Shown: in pieces, positions 45,084 to 57,160 of the stretch
How the letters are laid out: each line of letters starts with the position of its first letter
Numbering within the stretch: position 1 is the first letter of the stretch
Assembly (NCBI GenBank): GCA_034359265.1
Contig: CP136890.1
Coordinates: forward strand, 45,792,501-45,856,500
Direction of reading: 5' to 3'
DNA from: Canna indica
Taxonomy: Eukaryota; Streptophyta; Magnoliopsida; Zingiberales; Cannaceae
Length of the DNA stretch: 64,000 bases
Program-made: the position numbers and the translations under genes
The notes under the pieces: generated by a model
Told to the model about the DNA's origin: nothing
What the model saw: the letters and a program-made list of their open reading frames with translations, nothing else
Database searches by the model: none

Positions 45084-45368
45084 ACTTTCACAAACCAAAT
45101 TTGCTGATTTAGCAGATTAATAAAAATTCTTAAACTTTATATATTTTATATTTTTCACATTTTCGAAAGTTGAAAATGATGTCAGGAAGATTCCTGGAGA
45201 GATTTACTCAATTTTAAGTACTTGAAGTCTATTCTATTAAAAGAGATTTGTAAAGGATGGTAAACGTGCTGCTAGATTTGTTGTATAGCTTAGTTTAGTT
45301 GTTCCAAAATGTATGCCGCCGCATCTTCATATTTTTTTGGACATCTAATATAAATTATAACTCTAAAC

Positions 45369-47061
45369 TGTTAGGTTAAATGACACATTAGAGGGGATGA
45401 ATAGTGTGTTATCTAAATTTATTTGTCTAATTTTGATTTTAATCGTTTCTTATATTGTTTAGGCAAATTGCAATTTTATGATTAAATATGGAAGCAAGAT
45501 AACCCAATTAAGCACAAACAAAATATTACAATGGTAACACACAAATTTATAGTGGTTCAGCCCCAATGCCTACTCCACTACCTAAACACCCCGTTTAAGA
45601 TTTCCAAACTAAGTTTACTAGATTATCTTGATTCCTTTACAATAAGGACGTTTTCACCGGAGAGTCTCTGCTCTCACACCGAAGGCACTTCCACACCCGG
45701 AAGTCTCCGTCTTCCTACCAAGAGTACTCTCCCACCTCAATCCTAAGGACAACAAGAACTAATCCTAGCAAACTACGTTTACACCAGTGGATTTAAGTCT
45801 TAACACCAAGGTAACCATCAACTCAATCAAACCTAGCAACCTAGGTTTACACGAATGGTATACAATGAAAAATAAACAAGAAAATATAATAATAATTAGA
45901 GCAATAAATAAATCAAATTATACTTATCTCCAAAAGACACTCCCTAGTCCTCTTGATGCATTGAGATGATGAATCGATAAATCTTGAAGGCTAAATCTAG
46001 ATGTTATCCTGGAAACTAGGGATTGCAAAGGGATGACTCAAGAAATGCTTTAGAGTTGATCAATGATGGTTCAATGAAGGTTAAGAGTGATCAAAAGTTG
46101 TTTAAGGAAGACTGGGTTTGGATATTTATAATCCTGCAACGGAAATAACGCGTCAACGGGCGAAAAATGGGCGAAAAACTAGCTGTTACCGCCGTTCGAT
46201 CGCTTACCGGTCGATCGCCAATCGACTGACCGATCGACCGCTGGCCTTCTGTGGATTAATCGCTCTATCCGGTCAATCGACGGGTCAACCGGATGAGACG
46301 CGATTCTTCTCATCCGCGATCCGGTCGACCGAAGCCTAAAGCCAGAGACACGATTCAGCGGTCCTCAATCCGGTCAATCGATCGGTTGACCGAAGCAGCT
46401 ACTGCCTATTTTTAACAACATTCGGTCGACCGATCGATCGACCGAAAATTGGGCAGACTGCTAGTTTGCTTGGTTTTCTTTGTTTGTTTTGGTTCCGTCT
46501 TCGCTAAGCCTACTTATATAACATTTATTAACTTTTAGTTAATAACTTTAAAACATAAATGTTATATAAGGATTACCCCTCATTTGGATTCAATAAAAAT
46601 ATCTAAAAAATCAAAATCCTTAAGAATCAAAATCTAGTTTTCGGGATCTAGTACAAATTTTCAGAAAATGAAATTTTTTTAACTTCCCGAGTCAAGTATG
46701 GGTAGGCTAAAGGCTTCTAAAAAATCCTTTAAAATGCCTCGTTATCTAGTTTCTACCCAAGGAACAATTACCGTCATTTTTTATGTCAAGATAATGTCTA
46801 TGTCATATAGCCCTCCAAGGAGCTCCCTAGGCTTAGTGAATTTCAGGACGGTTTCGGGTTTTCATGATTTGGGGTTCGGAATTAGTTTTTGGGTTCTTAT
46901 GCATCATCATGAGGATTTACAACATAAACTAGATACCCTAAACCTAAACTCTAATTTCCTAAAGAATTCGAGTGCCGACGAGCGTCCTTGCCGATTTCTC
47001 TGATTTCTTTGATTTTTTCGATCGGGGACGTCATGCGCTAACCGATATGGAACCTGAAAGA
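45369..47061 (-). repeat. Inverted Sirevirus-family LTR, 5' end lost
   Basis: The reverse complement matches the LTR at 47667-49422 from its far end (45369, TGTTAGG = reversed ...CCTAACA) to the CTTTCAGGTTCC block (47061). About the first 100 bp of the LTR are missing, and gypsy LTR sequence follows at 47067. It includes the palindromic promoter block near 46190-46450 and TATA box at 46130-46123. No matching internal region is attached. Confidence 0.85.
46123..46450 (-). promoter_or_regulatory. LTR promoter block (inverted copy)
   Basis: Dense GGTCGACCGATCGATCGACC-type palindromes (46190-46450) lie before TATAAATA (minus strand, 46130-46123). The 9-bp inverted repeat seen in the other copies has been lost here. 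Confidence 0.6.
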
Positions 47062-47066
47062 AACTC

Positions 47067-47666
47067 ATTAGTGGGCCCGCTAGGGTGTTAGACACAAGTG
47101 GCGAAGGGTCTTGAGATTTCGTTAGTGGGTCATGTTGATAGTAGACCCGAGTTGGGTGGGACTAGCTATCCCTAACCCGAAAGATTCCTGAGGCTAGTGG
47201 CCATCCTAGTCGACAGATCTGAATCATGAAAGTTCTAATTGAGATGCCCTTAGGGGCTGGTTTTGGGTAGGCCGACCGGCCTGGTTACTTAGAGGGAAGA
47301 AACGAACCTTCCATATATATTTTAGGCCATTAGTGGCCGAGCTAGTGAAATGGATAAGGGCCCGAGAGGCCGGTTCATCCATTCTTCTGTCTTGGCAAAC
47401 TGATTAACTTCTGTGGTGTGATCTTATTTAAATTTCCTATTTATGTCATACCTTATATATGTTATCTTGTCGAGGTTTTAAGTGGAGGTTCGAAAGAACC
47501 GCTCACTGAGTTCCTCGTGAACTCACGGTTTTATTATTGTTGTTTTGCAGAGCCCGACCAGTGAGGTATGGCTTGGTGGTATGGCGCGCAAGAGGGTAGA
47601 TGTGGGTACAGATCTCGTAGCTGGCAATTATTAGTCGTAGTCGTGTTCGAGTAGAGTCAGAGTATG
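47067..47666 (+). repeat. Gypsy LTR 1, part left of the Sirevirus insertion
   Basis: Matches 56290-56890 (GGGCCCGCTAGG, AGTTGGGTGGGACTAGCTATCC, CTCACTGAGTTCCTCGTGAACTC, CCCGACCAGTGAGGTATGGC). Ends with the first copy of the 5-bp target duplication GTATG (47662-47666). Continues at 54799. Confidence 0.85.
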
Positions 47667-49422
47667 TGTTGGCTTTAGGTTTTCAACCTTAGCCTTAATC
47701 TCGGTTTTGATGGTTTTGATGATAACAAACATGAGACTAATGATTTTATTGAGAATATCTTTCAGGTTCCATATCGGTTAATGCGCGACGTCCGCGATCA
47801 GAAAAATTAGAGATATCGGAAAATCGGAAGGACGTTGATCGACGCGCTCGGATTCTTTGGAAAGTTAGAGTTTAGGTCTAGGGTGTCTAGATATATTGTA
47901 ATTCATCATCATAATGCATAAGAACCCAAAAACCTATCCCGAACCCCAAACCATGAAATTCTGGGACCGCCTTGAAATTCACTAAGACTAGGGAGCTCCT
48001 TGGGGAGCTATATGATCCAAACCTTTTCTTGAAATAAAAAATGGTGGTAATTGTTCCTTGGGTCAAAACTAGATAACGATGTATTTTTTAGGATTTTTTT
48101 GAAGCCTTTAGCATATCCTTATTTGACCTGAAAGATTAAGAAATTTTCGTTTTATACTAGATCCCAAGAACTAGATTTTGATCCTTAGGGATTTTGATTT
48201 TTTAGATATTTTTATTGAATTCAAATGGGGTATAATCCTTATATAACATTTATGTTTGAAAGTTATCATGTTATAAGTAGACTTAGTGAAAACAGAACCA
48301 GAAGAACCAAGTAGAACATAAGCTGTCTGCCTTCTTTAGCTCATGTTCGGCCGATCGACCGGTCGACCGACCAAAGCCCAAAATGGGCAGTAGGCTTGGC
48401 GGTCGACCGAGCAGTCGATCGACATGCGTATAAGCCTAAGACGCAATCGCGTCGGTCGACCGACGGGTCGACTGAAGATCACGGATCGCGCGATTTGCGT
48501 CTAGCGGTCGACCTGTCGGTCGATCGACCACAGAGTAAAGAGAAGCAGTCGAATGATCGGTCGACCGACCATTTGACCGACCATTCGACCGGCGCTCTGC
48601 AACGGATAGAAAACTATCCGTTGAGCAGCCGTTTCTTCCGTAGGGTATAAATATAACTGTTATAATTTCTTTTACTCTCTCACACACTCTTACAGAAATT
48701 ATTGAGCCATCAAGAAGAGAGATTTGAGCATTTTAAAAGAAAAATTGCTTGCGCTCTGCTCCCTCTGCGAACACCTTTTCAAGCGCCAGCTGCTACCTCA
48801 ACTCGGGAGTTAATTCGAGCTCATTCCCTTGACGAGTTGGAGGTTCTGAGGTTTTAAAAAGAGCACGTATTCTTGGTTTTATTTTTAGCTCTTTCAATTG
48901 TAATTTTTACTCGACTTGAGTTTGTAAAAGACCTTGTGATAGGTCTTGGTGGGTAAGTGGTTACCTTGCACGGTGTAAAGCCACTTGTGTGTGTAAACGT
49001 ATTGTTTACTAGGATTAGTTTAGTTGTCCCTTAGGGTTGAGGTGGAAGAGGACTCTCGATAAGAAGGCGGTGACTTCCGGGTGTGGAAGTGACTTAGGTC
49101 GAGAGTGCGTCTCTTCGGTGAAAAGTCCTCGTGTGTAAGGGAAATGTAAATTAATCTAGTAAAACTAGTTTGGAAATCCTAAGCGGGGTGCTTAGATAGT
49201 GGAGTAGGCATTGGGGCCGAACCACTATAAATCTTGTGTTTGCATTGATTTCTTATTTGCTTTAATTGCTATATCATTTATTGCTTCCGCATATAAATTC
49301 ATTGAATTGCAAACCGCCTAAACTAATCAAGAAATGATCAAATTAGAATATTAGCATTTAGGCTAATCGAATTAGTAAACACACTATTCACCCCCCCCTC
49401 TAGTGTCGCCATTTCGCCAATA
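47667..49422 (+). repeat. 5' LTR of the gag-only element (1,756 bp)
   Basis: Begins TGTTGGCTTTAGG and ends CCAATA (CCAACA in the 3' LTR). It differs from the 3' LTR by point changes and by two segments absent from the 3' LTR (about 48010-48250 and part of the palindromic cluster near 48400-48540). Confidence 0.92.
48345..48653 (+). promoter_or_regulatory. LTR promoter block: palindromes, hairpin, TATA
   Basis: 48345-48596 is packed with overlapping GGTCGACCG and CGATCGACC words. The inverted repeat AACGGATAG-AAAA-CTATCCGTT follows at 48601-48622, then TATAAATA at 48646-48653. The block marks the U3/R border region of the LTR and is the likely RNA polymerase II promoter of the element. Confidence 0.7.
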
Positions 49423-49424
49423 AT

Positions 49425-49437
49425 TGGTATCAGAGCG
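49425..49437 (+). other. Primer-binding site of the gag-only element
   Basis: TGGTATCAGAGCGG begins two bases after the 5' LTR and pairs with the 3' end of initiator Met tRNA over 12 bases. Confidence 0.9.
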
Positions 49438-49490
49438 GGTTCGTAGCTTGAGATTTCACCATCTCTTCTACACCTTGTCTCGATCTTAAA

Positions 49491-50960
49491 ATGGCTCTAG
49501 AGTCAGTTGTTTCCACACCTCCTAGGTTCGATGCCTCGAACTTTGGTCTAAGGAAATCTAGGATGTACACCTTTCTAAAGACCCAAGGTTTAGGTATTTT
49601 TAAGATGGTAAAAATCCAATATGTTGAACCTAAGGAAAATATAAATGCATGGACCTAAGAACAAATTGATATGTTTGAATTAAATGCTAAAGCTACAAAT
49701 TGTATATTTTGTTCTTTGGATGATAAGATCTTTGAAAAGATCATGCATTGCACTTCCGCTTTCGATATTTGGGCTTGCTTGAATATGCTTTATGATTATG
49801 CAAAAACTGAGGAGCTTACTACTTTCAATGAAGGAGGTGATGACAATTGTCATACCTCTAGTCCTAATGAAGTTTTTGATGCCCAAAGCACTTCTAGCCA
49901 AAGAAGTACAAGCAAGAATCGAAAAAGAAAACTTAGGTGCTTCCTTTGCCAAGAGAAGGGACACAAGAAGAAGAATTGTCCACTCTTGAAGAAGAAATCA
50001 AAAAAGAAGTGTGCTTCCTCATCCACATCTCAAATAAATGAAGCCTCTTCTAGACATGACGATGAAGCTACATCAAACGTTTGCCTCATGGGTCTGCGAG
50101 ATGAGGTATATTCTCTATCTTCTTGTATGTTCAAAATATTAATGATAGTGATTCTAGTAACTCTAAATCCCTTGACATGTCTTATGATAAACTACTAGAA
50201 GAAAGCAAGAAAATGTATGCCATCCTTGTAAAAAAGAACAAGGAAAATAAGAAATTGAAGAAAGAAAACTTAAATATTAGTTCTCAATTGCATGAATGCA
50301 AATTAGAAAATGAGAAAATAAAATCTAGTTCTTTTAATTCTTGCCATGATGATATGAAACTTGAGATTAAGGATTTGAAACATAAAAATGAAGAATTAGA
50401 AATTGAGAATGATGAGTTCTTAACTAAGATTTCAAAAATAAGAAATGAGAATGAAAACACAAAAAATAATGTGAATCTCAATGGTAAGGATTGTATAAGT
50501 GATTTCAAATTTGAGCATGATATCTTGAAAAATGAAAATTGCTTGTTGAAATCTCAAATTCAAGCTTTACACAAATCCATCAATGACTTAAAGTATGAGG
50601 TTGTTTTCTTGAGTAAGAAAACTATAACTTATCAAATGATTCATCTCTTAGGAGTCCTAAAAATCAAAATGTCTCATTTAGGAAATCTCCAAACAAGAAT
50701 GCTCATGCTCATAATATTTCACATGTTAAGCATTCTAACTTTAAACCTCATGTCCATAGCAAAAACAAAAAGAAATTTAATGGACATTATTTTTGTTGTG
50801 GTTTTAATGGGCATCCCATATATGATTGTGCTTTTAAAGTGAACCCTAGTGTTGTTAAGACACTTTGGGTACCTAAGTTCATTAACCCCCAAGGACCCAA
50901 AGCTATTTGGGTACCAAAGGTCTCATCTTCTCTTGTAGGTGGAGCTACCACACAAGGGTA
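49491..50960 (+). pseudogene. gag of the Sirevirus-like element
   Basis: ATG 49491 starts MALESVVSTPPRFDASNFG, a copia gag N-terminus. A stop at codon 56 (TAA 49656) is followed by the same frame to 50198, with the zinc knuckle CFLCQEKGHKKKNC. A frame change near 50125 leads to a 50123-50842 frame rich in Lys, Glu, Asn and Leu heptads (KLKKENLNISSQLHECKLEN), a predicted coiled coil seen in Sirevirus gags. After another frame change a second, Cys-poor knuckle (CCGFNGHPIYDC) and PKAIWVPK close the region. Gag normally packages RNA in the particle; this copy is damaged. No protease follows. Confidence 0.88.
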
Positions 50961-53139
50961 GAAAGAAGTGGTGTATTGGAGTTGACCATGGACTTGAATG
51001 ATGAATCCTTCCTTGGTTGCAACTTCAAGCTACCTTGATGCCTTAAGTAAAGTTGGCATCAAAACTATTTCGGTATCATCTTCTAACTTGCATTGCTTAA
51101 TCTTAGTTGAAGATTATGATACCATGTTTAAGATTGAGTTGTTTTCCCCGCTCTTGCAAAAGAGTTCTTTTGAAAACATTTTGATTTTGATTTCCCGGTC
51201 TCTTCGGAGACCCATGTGGCTTGTAATGGGCCTAAGCGACCTTGCGGTTCTAAATCGTAGGCTCATTGTGGCCTTTCGGTTTTCAACCAATAGGAAGGGT
51301 TGGAGATCATATTTTTCATATATTATTTTTGTGATCTCTTAAAATTCATTTTGGTATCACTTTGAAAAATAATTGAATTTTCATATTTAATGATGTCTCT
51401 ATGCTCATGATTGATGTTGCATGATATATGTATGAAATTTCATGAGTAGGAAAATCTTGATAACTTAGCTCATTTCATGATATCATGATATTTATAAAAT
51501 TGAACTAGGTTAAAATTCTTCTTTAGAGATTTCATGTTAAGGTAAAAACGAAATGAACATGTTTAGATACACAGATGATATGATTCTAAGTGTTCAATCT
51601 TAAAAATTCATGTGTAGATGAAAAATGTAATATCAATATCACTTTAGTGGACTTAAGCTTGCAAAAGGTTTGACCCAAGTCAACAAATTGACTTGGACAC
51701 ATCATTTTAAGTTCAAATTTCATAAACATGTTTAGGAATAGGTATGACATGTTTCCAAGATCTTAGAATGGAAAATTCATATGGATACCTCTTTTTGAAC
51801 CAAGTTAACCCAAGTCAACAAGTTGACTTAAAGGTCTCATTTTAAATCCATATTTGTGGAACATGTTTAGATTTACTCATGTTAGGTACCCATAGGTTTA
51901 AATTTGAAAAACCATGAGTAAATGTTAGGATTGAAACTTAGCAAGTTTCATAAAAACTAGTTTAGTTTTGAATGAAACCATGCTAGGTTGATATTTTGAC
52001 TTAAGGACTTAATTTTCATTTCAAACTTGACATATACTCTTTACATGACCATCATGTGGTGTCATGAAAGTTTAAATGAAAATTGAAGAAGTTTTAAGAA
52101 TAACTGAAAATTTCAAAAATATAATTTCAAACTACAATTGGTGTTAATTTCAGTTATTTCTAGAAAATTATAGAAAAATCATTTTTAGATGATTCTTAAA
52201 ACCACACATTCACTGAAAAATCTAGTTTTATAAGTAAAAATTTCAAAAAGTTTCATCAAGAATCAAATTAAAATGAATTTTTGAAGTTGGATTTCGAAAA
52301 CTCAAAGTATCACTTCTTTGAAATATCAATCTTTCCGATACTTTGATCCTTCTTCAAAAACTTCAATCAAAACTCATATACATCATTTGGATTCTATTTC
52401 TAATATCATTCACATCATTTCTTGAGTAAAATTATTTCTAAGAATGATTTTGATATTTTGGATGATAGCTAGGATCCATTTATTTATTTGAAAATATAGG
52501 ATGAAAAATGAACTTAGAAAATCCATCTTGAGTTCAATCTTGATACATGCAAAAGATATGAGTCTCAAAAAGTATTTTCAAAAATTTATTAAAGATATGA
52601 GTTTGCTTAGATCTAAAAGTTTGATTTTGTGAAAACTAGAAATATAGGTTGACTTAAGTCAACAAAGTACCTTAAAAATCACATCTTAAGCCCAAACTTG
52701 ATTCATGGACTTAGATTTCCTCATGTTTAATGTCTAGATGCTTATATATATGAGAAAACATGAGTAGATAGCAAAACATTGAGACTTAACATTTTCATGT
52801 TCTCATGTTTATTTCAAATGAAAACATGCTAAGTTCATATTTAGATTAAATGACATTAGTTTTATTTCAAACTTGATAAACATGATCTAAATGACCACAT
52901 CTTGATATGTTGAGAGTTTGAATGAAATTAAAAATATCATGAAAAAGAATCAACATTCATACTTGAATGAATATTTGAATTGTATATCAATTTATTTTCA
53001 TGTATGATTGTGTGTTCATATCAAAAATTGTTTTCCATTCCTTGGTTGAGATTTTCATGTTTCATGAAAAATACTCCCTAGAGTCTTAACCTTATGTAAA
53101 TATGTGTTCTTCATTCCTTTGCTTAGATAGACCTCTCTT
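50961..53139 (+). other. Non-coding internal region with paired TTGACTT sites
   Basis: A short segment of Leu-rich frames (50998-51342) of no known family is followed by 1.8 kb of AT-rich DNA with many CATGTTTA and AAACATGA words. Three inverted pairs of TTGACTT occur: CCAAGTCAA/TTGACTTGG (51675-51696), AAGTCAA/TTGACTT (51812-51829) and the 16-bp palindrome GTTGACTTAAGTCAAC (52648-52663). TTGACT/C is the W-box core for WRKY factors. Confidence 0.65.
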
Positions 53140-53152
53140 GCCCTTTTTGATT

Positions 53153-53385
53153 GATGTCAAAAGGGGGAGAAGAGTATAAGTAAAAAGGGGAGAAGTGTAT
53201 AAGAAAATAAAGAGAAAACTATAGATAAAGGGGAAGAAAATATAAGAAATCCATGCATATAGATAGGGGGAGTTTATCTTATAGATATGCATGTTGATAG
53301 GAGGAGAAATCCCTTAGTTGATATCCTATATGCTTTAATGATATATTTTCTTATTGATGTTTGTCATCATCAAAAAAGGGGAGAT
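53153..53385 (+). other. Two polypurine tracts of the gag-only element
   Basis: GATGTCAAAAGGGGGAGAAG (53153-53171) and ATCAAAAAAGGGGAGAT before the 3' LTR (53366-53385). The same pair occurs in copia B at 7382 and 7660. In the full-length family the second tract primes plus-strand DNA. Confidence 0.8.
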
Positions 53386-54798
53386 TGTTGGCTTTAGATT
53401 TTCAACCTTAGCCTTAATCTCGGTTTTGATGATAACAAAAATGGGACTAATGATTTCATTGAGAATATCTTTCAGGTTCCATATCGGTTAGCGCGCGACG
53501 TCCGCGATCAGAAAAATTGAAGAAATTGAAAAATCGGAAGGACGTTGATCGACGCGCTCGGACTCTTCGGGAAGTTAGAGTTTAGGTCTAGGGTGTCTAG
53601 ATATGTTATAATTCTTCATCATAATGCATAAGAACCCAAAAACCTATCCTGAACCCCAAACCATGAAATTTCGGGACCGCCATGAAATTCACTAAGACTA
53701 GGGAGCTCATTGGGGGGCTAAAGTTATTATGTTATAAAGTTATTTAACTTAAAATTAATAAATATTATATAAGTAGACTTAGTGAAAACGAAGCCAGAAG
53801 AACTAGGAACATAAGCTGTCTGCCTTCTTCAGCTCAGATTCGGTCGACCGACCGAAGCCCAAAATGGGTAGTAGGCTTGGCGGTCGACCGACCTGCGTAT
53901 AAGCCTAAGACGCAATCGACTGGTCGAATGATCGTTCAACCGACCATTCGACCGACGCTCTGCAACGGATAGAAAACTATCCGTTGAGCAGCAATTTCTT
54001 CTGTAGGGTATAAATATAACTGTTATAACTTCTTTTACTCTCTCTCTCTCACTCTTACAGAAATTATTGAGCCATCAAGAAGAGAGATTTCAGCCTTCCA
54101 AAAGAAAAATTGTTTGCGCTATGCTCCCTCTGCGAACACCTTTTCAAGCGCCAACTGCTACCTCAACTCGGGAGTTAATTCGAGCAAATTCCCTCGACGA
54201 GTTGGAGGTTCCGAGACTTTGAAGAGAGAACATATTCTTAGTTTTATTCTTAGCTCTTTCAATTGTAATTTTTATTGTTATTTTTCCTTGACTTGAGTTT
54301 GTAAAAGACCTTGTGATAGGTCTTGGTGGGTAAGTGGTTACCTTGCACGGTGTAAAGCCACTTGTGTGTGTAAACGTAGTGTTTACTAGGATTAGTTTAG
54401 TTGTCCCTTAGGGTTGAGGTGGAAGAGGACTCTCGATAAGAAGGCGGTGACTTTCGGGTGTGGAAGTGCCTTAGGTCAAGAGTGCGTCTCTTCGGTGAAA
54501 AGTCCTCGTGTGTAAGGGAAATGTAAATTAATATAGTAAAACTAGTTTGGAAATCCTAAGTGGGGTGCTTAGGTAGTGGAGTAGGCATTGGGGCCGAACC
54601 ACTATAAATCTTGTGTTTGCATTGATTTCTTATTTGCTTTAATTGCTATATCATTTATTGCTTCCGCATATAAAATCATCGAATTGCAAACCACCTAAAC
54701 TAATCAAGAAATGATCAAATTAGAATATTAGCATTTAGGCTAATCGAATTAGTAAACACACTATTCACCCCCTCTCTAGTGTTGCCATTTCGCCAACA
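53386..54798 (+). repeat. 3' LTR of the gag-only element (1,413 bp)
   Basis: Begins TGTTGGCTTTAG and ends CGCCAACA. Two internal stretches of the 5' LTR are missing, including most of its palindromic cluster, so deletion or template switching acted after or during insertion. Confidence 0.92.
53843..54016 (+). promoter_or_regulatory. LTR promoter block, shortened copy
   Basis: A reduced set of GGTCGACCGACC words (53843-53955), the inverted repeat AACGGATAG/CTATCCGTT (53964-53985) and TATAAATA (54009-54016). The hairpin and TATA are conserved although the cluster has shrunk. Confidence 0.68.
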
Positions 54799-55064
54799 GT
54801 ATGCATTGTGTTGTTTTATGTAAAACATTGAGATGTGTTTTTGAAAACTTTTAAATGCTTACTTTCAAACTTGTGATGTCTCCGAACTTATTTTGGTTAA
54901 ACTGTTTTCAATCATCTAATAAAGTTGGGTACTATTGCTTTGATTATGATTTTCGATGTCAGTCTCTTGTGTTTTCATGAGTTGTTAGTTAGTGCATAGA
55001 GTAGGCTTCGGGGTACCGGCACGTACCCTGGCCGATCACGCGTATGCTGATTTGGGGCGTGACA
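54799..55064 (+). repeat. Gypsy LTR 1, part right of the Sirevirus insertion
   Basis: Starts with the second GTATG duplication and ends GGGGCGTGACA at 55064. It aligns with the last 260 bp before 57156. No primer site follows; a second related LTR begins almost at once. Confidence 0.8.
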
Positions 55065-57156
55065 TAAAACCCCTCACCCAAGTCAGTCGTGCGGCTCAAT
55101 AGGAGAGCCGCACGCAGCCCAAGAGGAAGTGGGGAGCGAGAAGGATCTTGTCGGCGCTGAGTTCGCGTCGACGCTTGAGGAAATCAGATCTCGTCTTCAT
55201 CGAGGTCACCTTGGGATCCGATCAAGGTGAGTGGTTAGTGTGTTTATGAAGGGAGGCGGGTGGCCGACCCTAGCAGTTTTGAAATCGAGGTTCTTTCGCG
55301 AGTTTCTTGCCGATCGACGCATTTCCTCGTGTTAGAACTTTAATCGATGTGTATACCTGTGATATTATGTTTTAAAACGTATTTATTTTGCATTTTGTGG
55401 GCTGGCCGAGTGGAGGAAAAAGGGGAAAGGTCATGCCAAAATTTTCCCCAATTTCCTCGCTCGTCTTGCAACTCGTGGATCGCTTTATGTTCGTTATATT
55501 TTAGATCTTGGATTGATGCTTTTGTTGTTTTCGCAAACATGTCCATCTTCCTTAGAGGGCTCGGCCAAGCAGGGTGTTACCTTGCTTGAGTCGGCCGAGC
55601 AATGGAAAGGGGTGGAAAATTCGGTACTGTTCGAATCTATACGCTGGGTTTCATGTTATGTCATCTTGATTCCTACTTACATGCTTAGTGTTAGATTCAA
55701 ATTTTATTATGTGATTGCTGTTCATCTTAGAAATTGATAGCAACTTTAGATCTATATTCTCATGGTTATGGAAATGTTCTTGCTAATGCATTCATGGATA
55801 GGATGGTTATGGTACCTGAATCAAGGGAAATGTTTCATAAATTTTCAGATATTATGTTTAATTGTTACTATGTTTATTGCATGTTCCTTATCGGTTTAGT
55901 TAATAGAATTTAACCTCTTTTATTCGGCTTTCACATGATGATTGTTGCTCATGATTATTTTTGGCAAGTGTCGCTTACAATGGTAAGTTGAGTACTTATC
56001 CATAGTCGGTAAGTTCTAACAATTTTATAGAGAATGGTTTCGATACCTAGTTGTGACATTTAACTTAGAGACAAGTACACTTACTAGGTTTTACACCTAG
56101 GGATGGTTAGCGGATATCAATATCCTCGTAGTGTGACCCGAAGGGAAGGGCCGGACATGGGCAAAGCCCGAAAAGCAAAACACAGGAAAGCTTGCACAAC
56201 CTAGTTCTAGTTATGGTTGAGATGGTCTACTGAGGAGTGATATTAGCCGAACGGCTACCACGCGACTCAGCGGTTTATAGGGTCTTGAGATTGCACCAAC
56301 GGGCCCGCTAGGTGTTAGACCCGAGTGGCGGAGGGGTCTTGAGATTCTGTCAGTGGGCCACGCTGACGGTAGACCCGAGTTGGGTGGGACTAGCTATCCC
56401 TAACCCAGAGGATTCCTGAGGTTAGTGGCCATCCTAGTCGACGGATCCGAATCACGGAAGTTCATATTTGAGATGCCTTTATAGGCTGGTTTTGGGTAGG
56501 CCGACTGGCCTGGTTACGTAGAGGGAAGAACTGAACCTTCTATATATATTTTTAGGCCATTAGTGGTCGAGCTAGTGAAATGGATAAGGGCCCGAGAAGC
56601 CGGTTCATCCATTCTTCTGTCTTGGCAAACTGATTAACTTCTGTGGTGTGATCTTATTTAAATTCCCTATTTATGTCATACCTTATATATGTTATCTTGC
56701 CGAGGTTTTAAGTGTAGGTTCGAAAAAATCGCTCACTGAGTTCCTCGTGAACTCACGATTTCATTATTGTTGTTTTGCAAAGCCCGACCAGTGAGGTATG
56801 GCTTGGTGGCATGGTGCGATTAGAGGGCGAACGTGGGTGCAGATCTCGTAGCTGGCAGTTATTAGTCGTAGTCGTGTCTCAGTAGAGTCGTGTGTATGCA
56901 CTGTGTTATTTTCTAAAACATTGAGATGTTCTTTGAAAAACCTTTACATGTTTATTTTAAAACTTGTGGTGTTTCGAACTTGGTTTGGTTAAACTATTTT
57001 CAAACAGTTAATACAATTTGGTACTATTGCTTTGTTTACGATTTCACTGTCAATCTGGTTGTGTTTTTATGAGTTGTTGGTCAGTGCATAGTGTAGGCTT
57101 CGGGGTACCGACACGTACCCTGGCCGGTCACGCGTACCCTGAGTCGGAGCGTGACA
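55065..57156 (+). repeat. Gypsy LTR 2, 5' LTR of the gag element at 57375
   Basis: Runs to GGAGCGTGACA at 57156, followed by AAG and the primer site. Its last 900 bp repeat LTR 1. The interior is non-coding; open frames near 55347-55737 match nothing. The exact left edge is unclear. Confidence 0.7.
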
Positions 57157-57160
57157 AAGT

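Larger units (their letters stand above)
47667..54798 (+). mobile_element. Complete gag-only Sirevirus-like LTR retrotransposon
   Basis: LTRs 47667-49422 and 53386-54798, primer site at 49425, two polypurine tracts, and an exact 5-bp duplication GTATG at 47662-47666 and 54799-54803. The internal 3.96 kb holds a damaged gag (49491-50960) and about 2 kb of AT-rich non-coding DNA. No protease, integrase, reverse transcriptase or RNase H was found in any frame. Gag ends with the PKAIWVPK motif, just where protease would follow in a full Sirevirus (compare 3970-4060). It is a non-autonomous derivative that must borrow enzymes from a full-length relative. Confidence 0.92.

Noticed and set aside
51343..53090. 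Tandem satellite in the non-coding part of the gag-only element
   Set aside because: Words such as AACATGTTTAG recur, but spacing is irregular and no unit aligns over more than a short stretch.
53092..53292. Minus-strand 66-residue hydrophobic frame
   Set aside because: It is the complement of purine-rich polypurine-tract sequence, which encodes Phe/Leu/Pro-rich noise.
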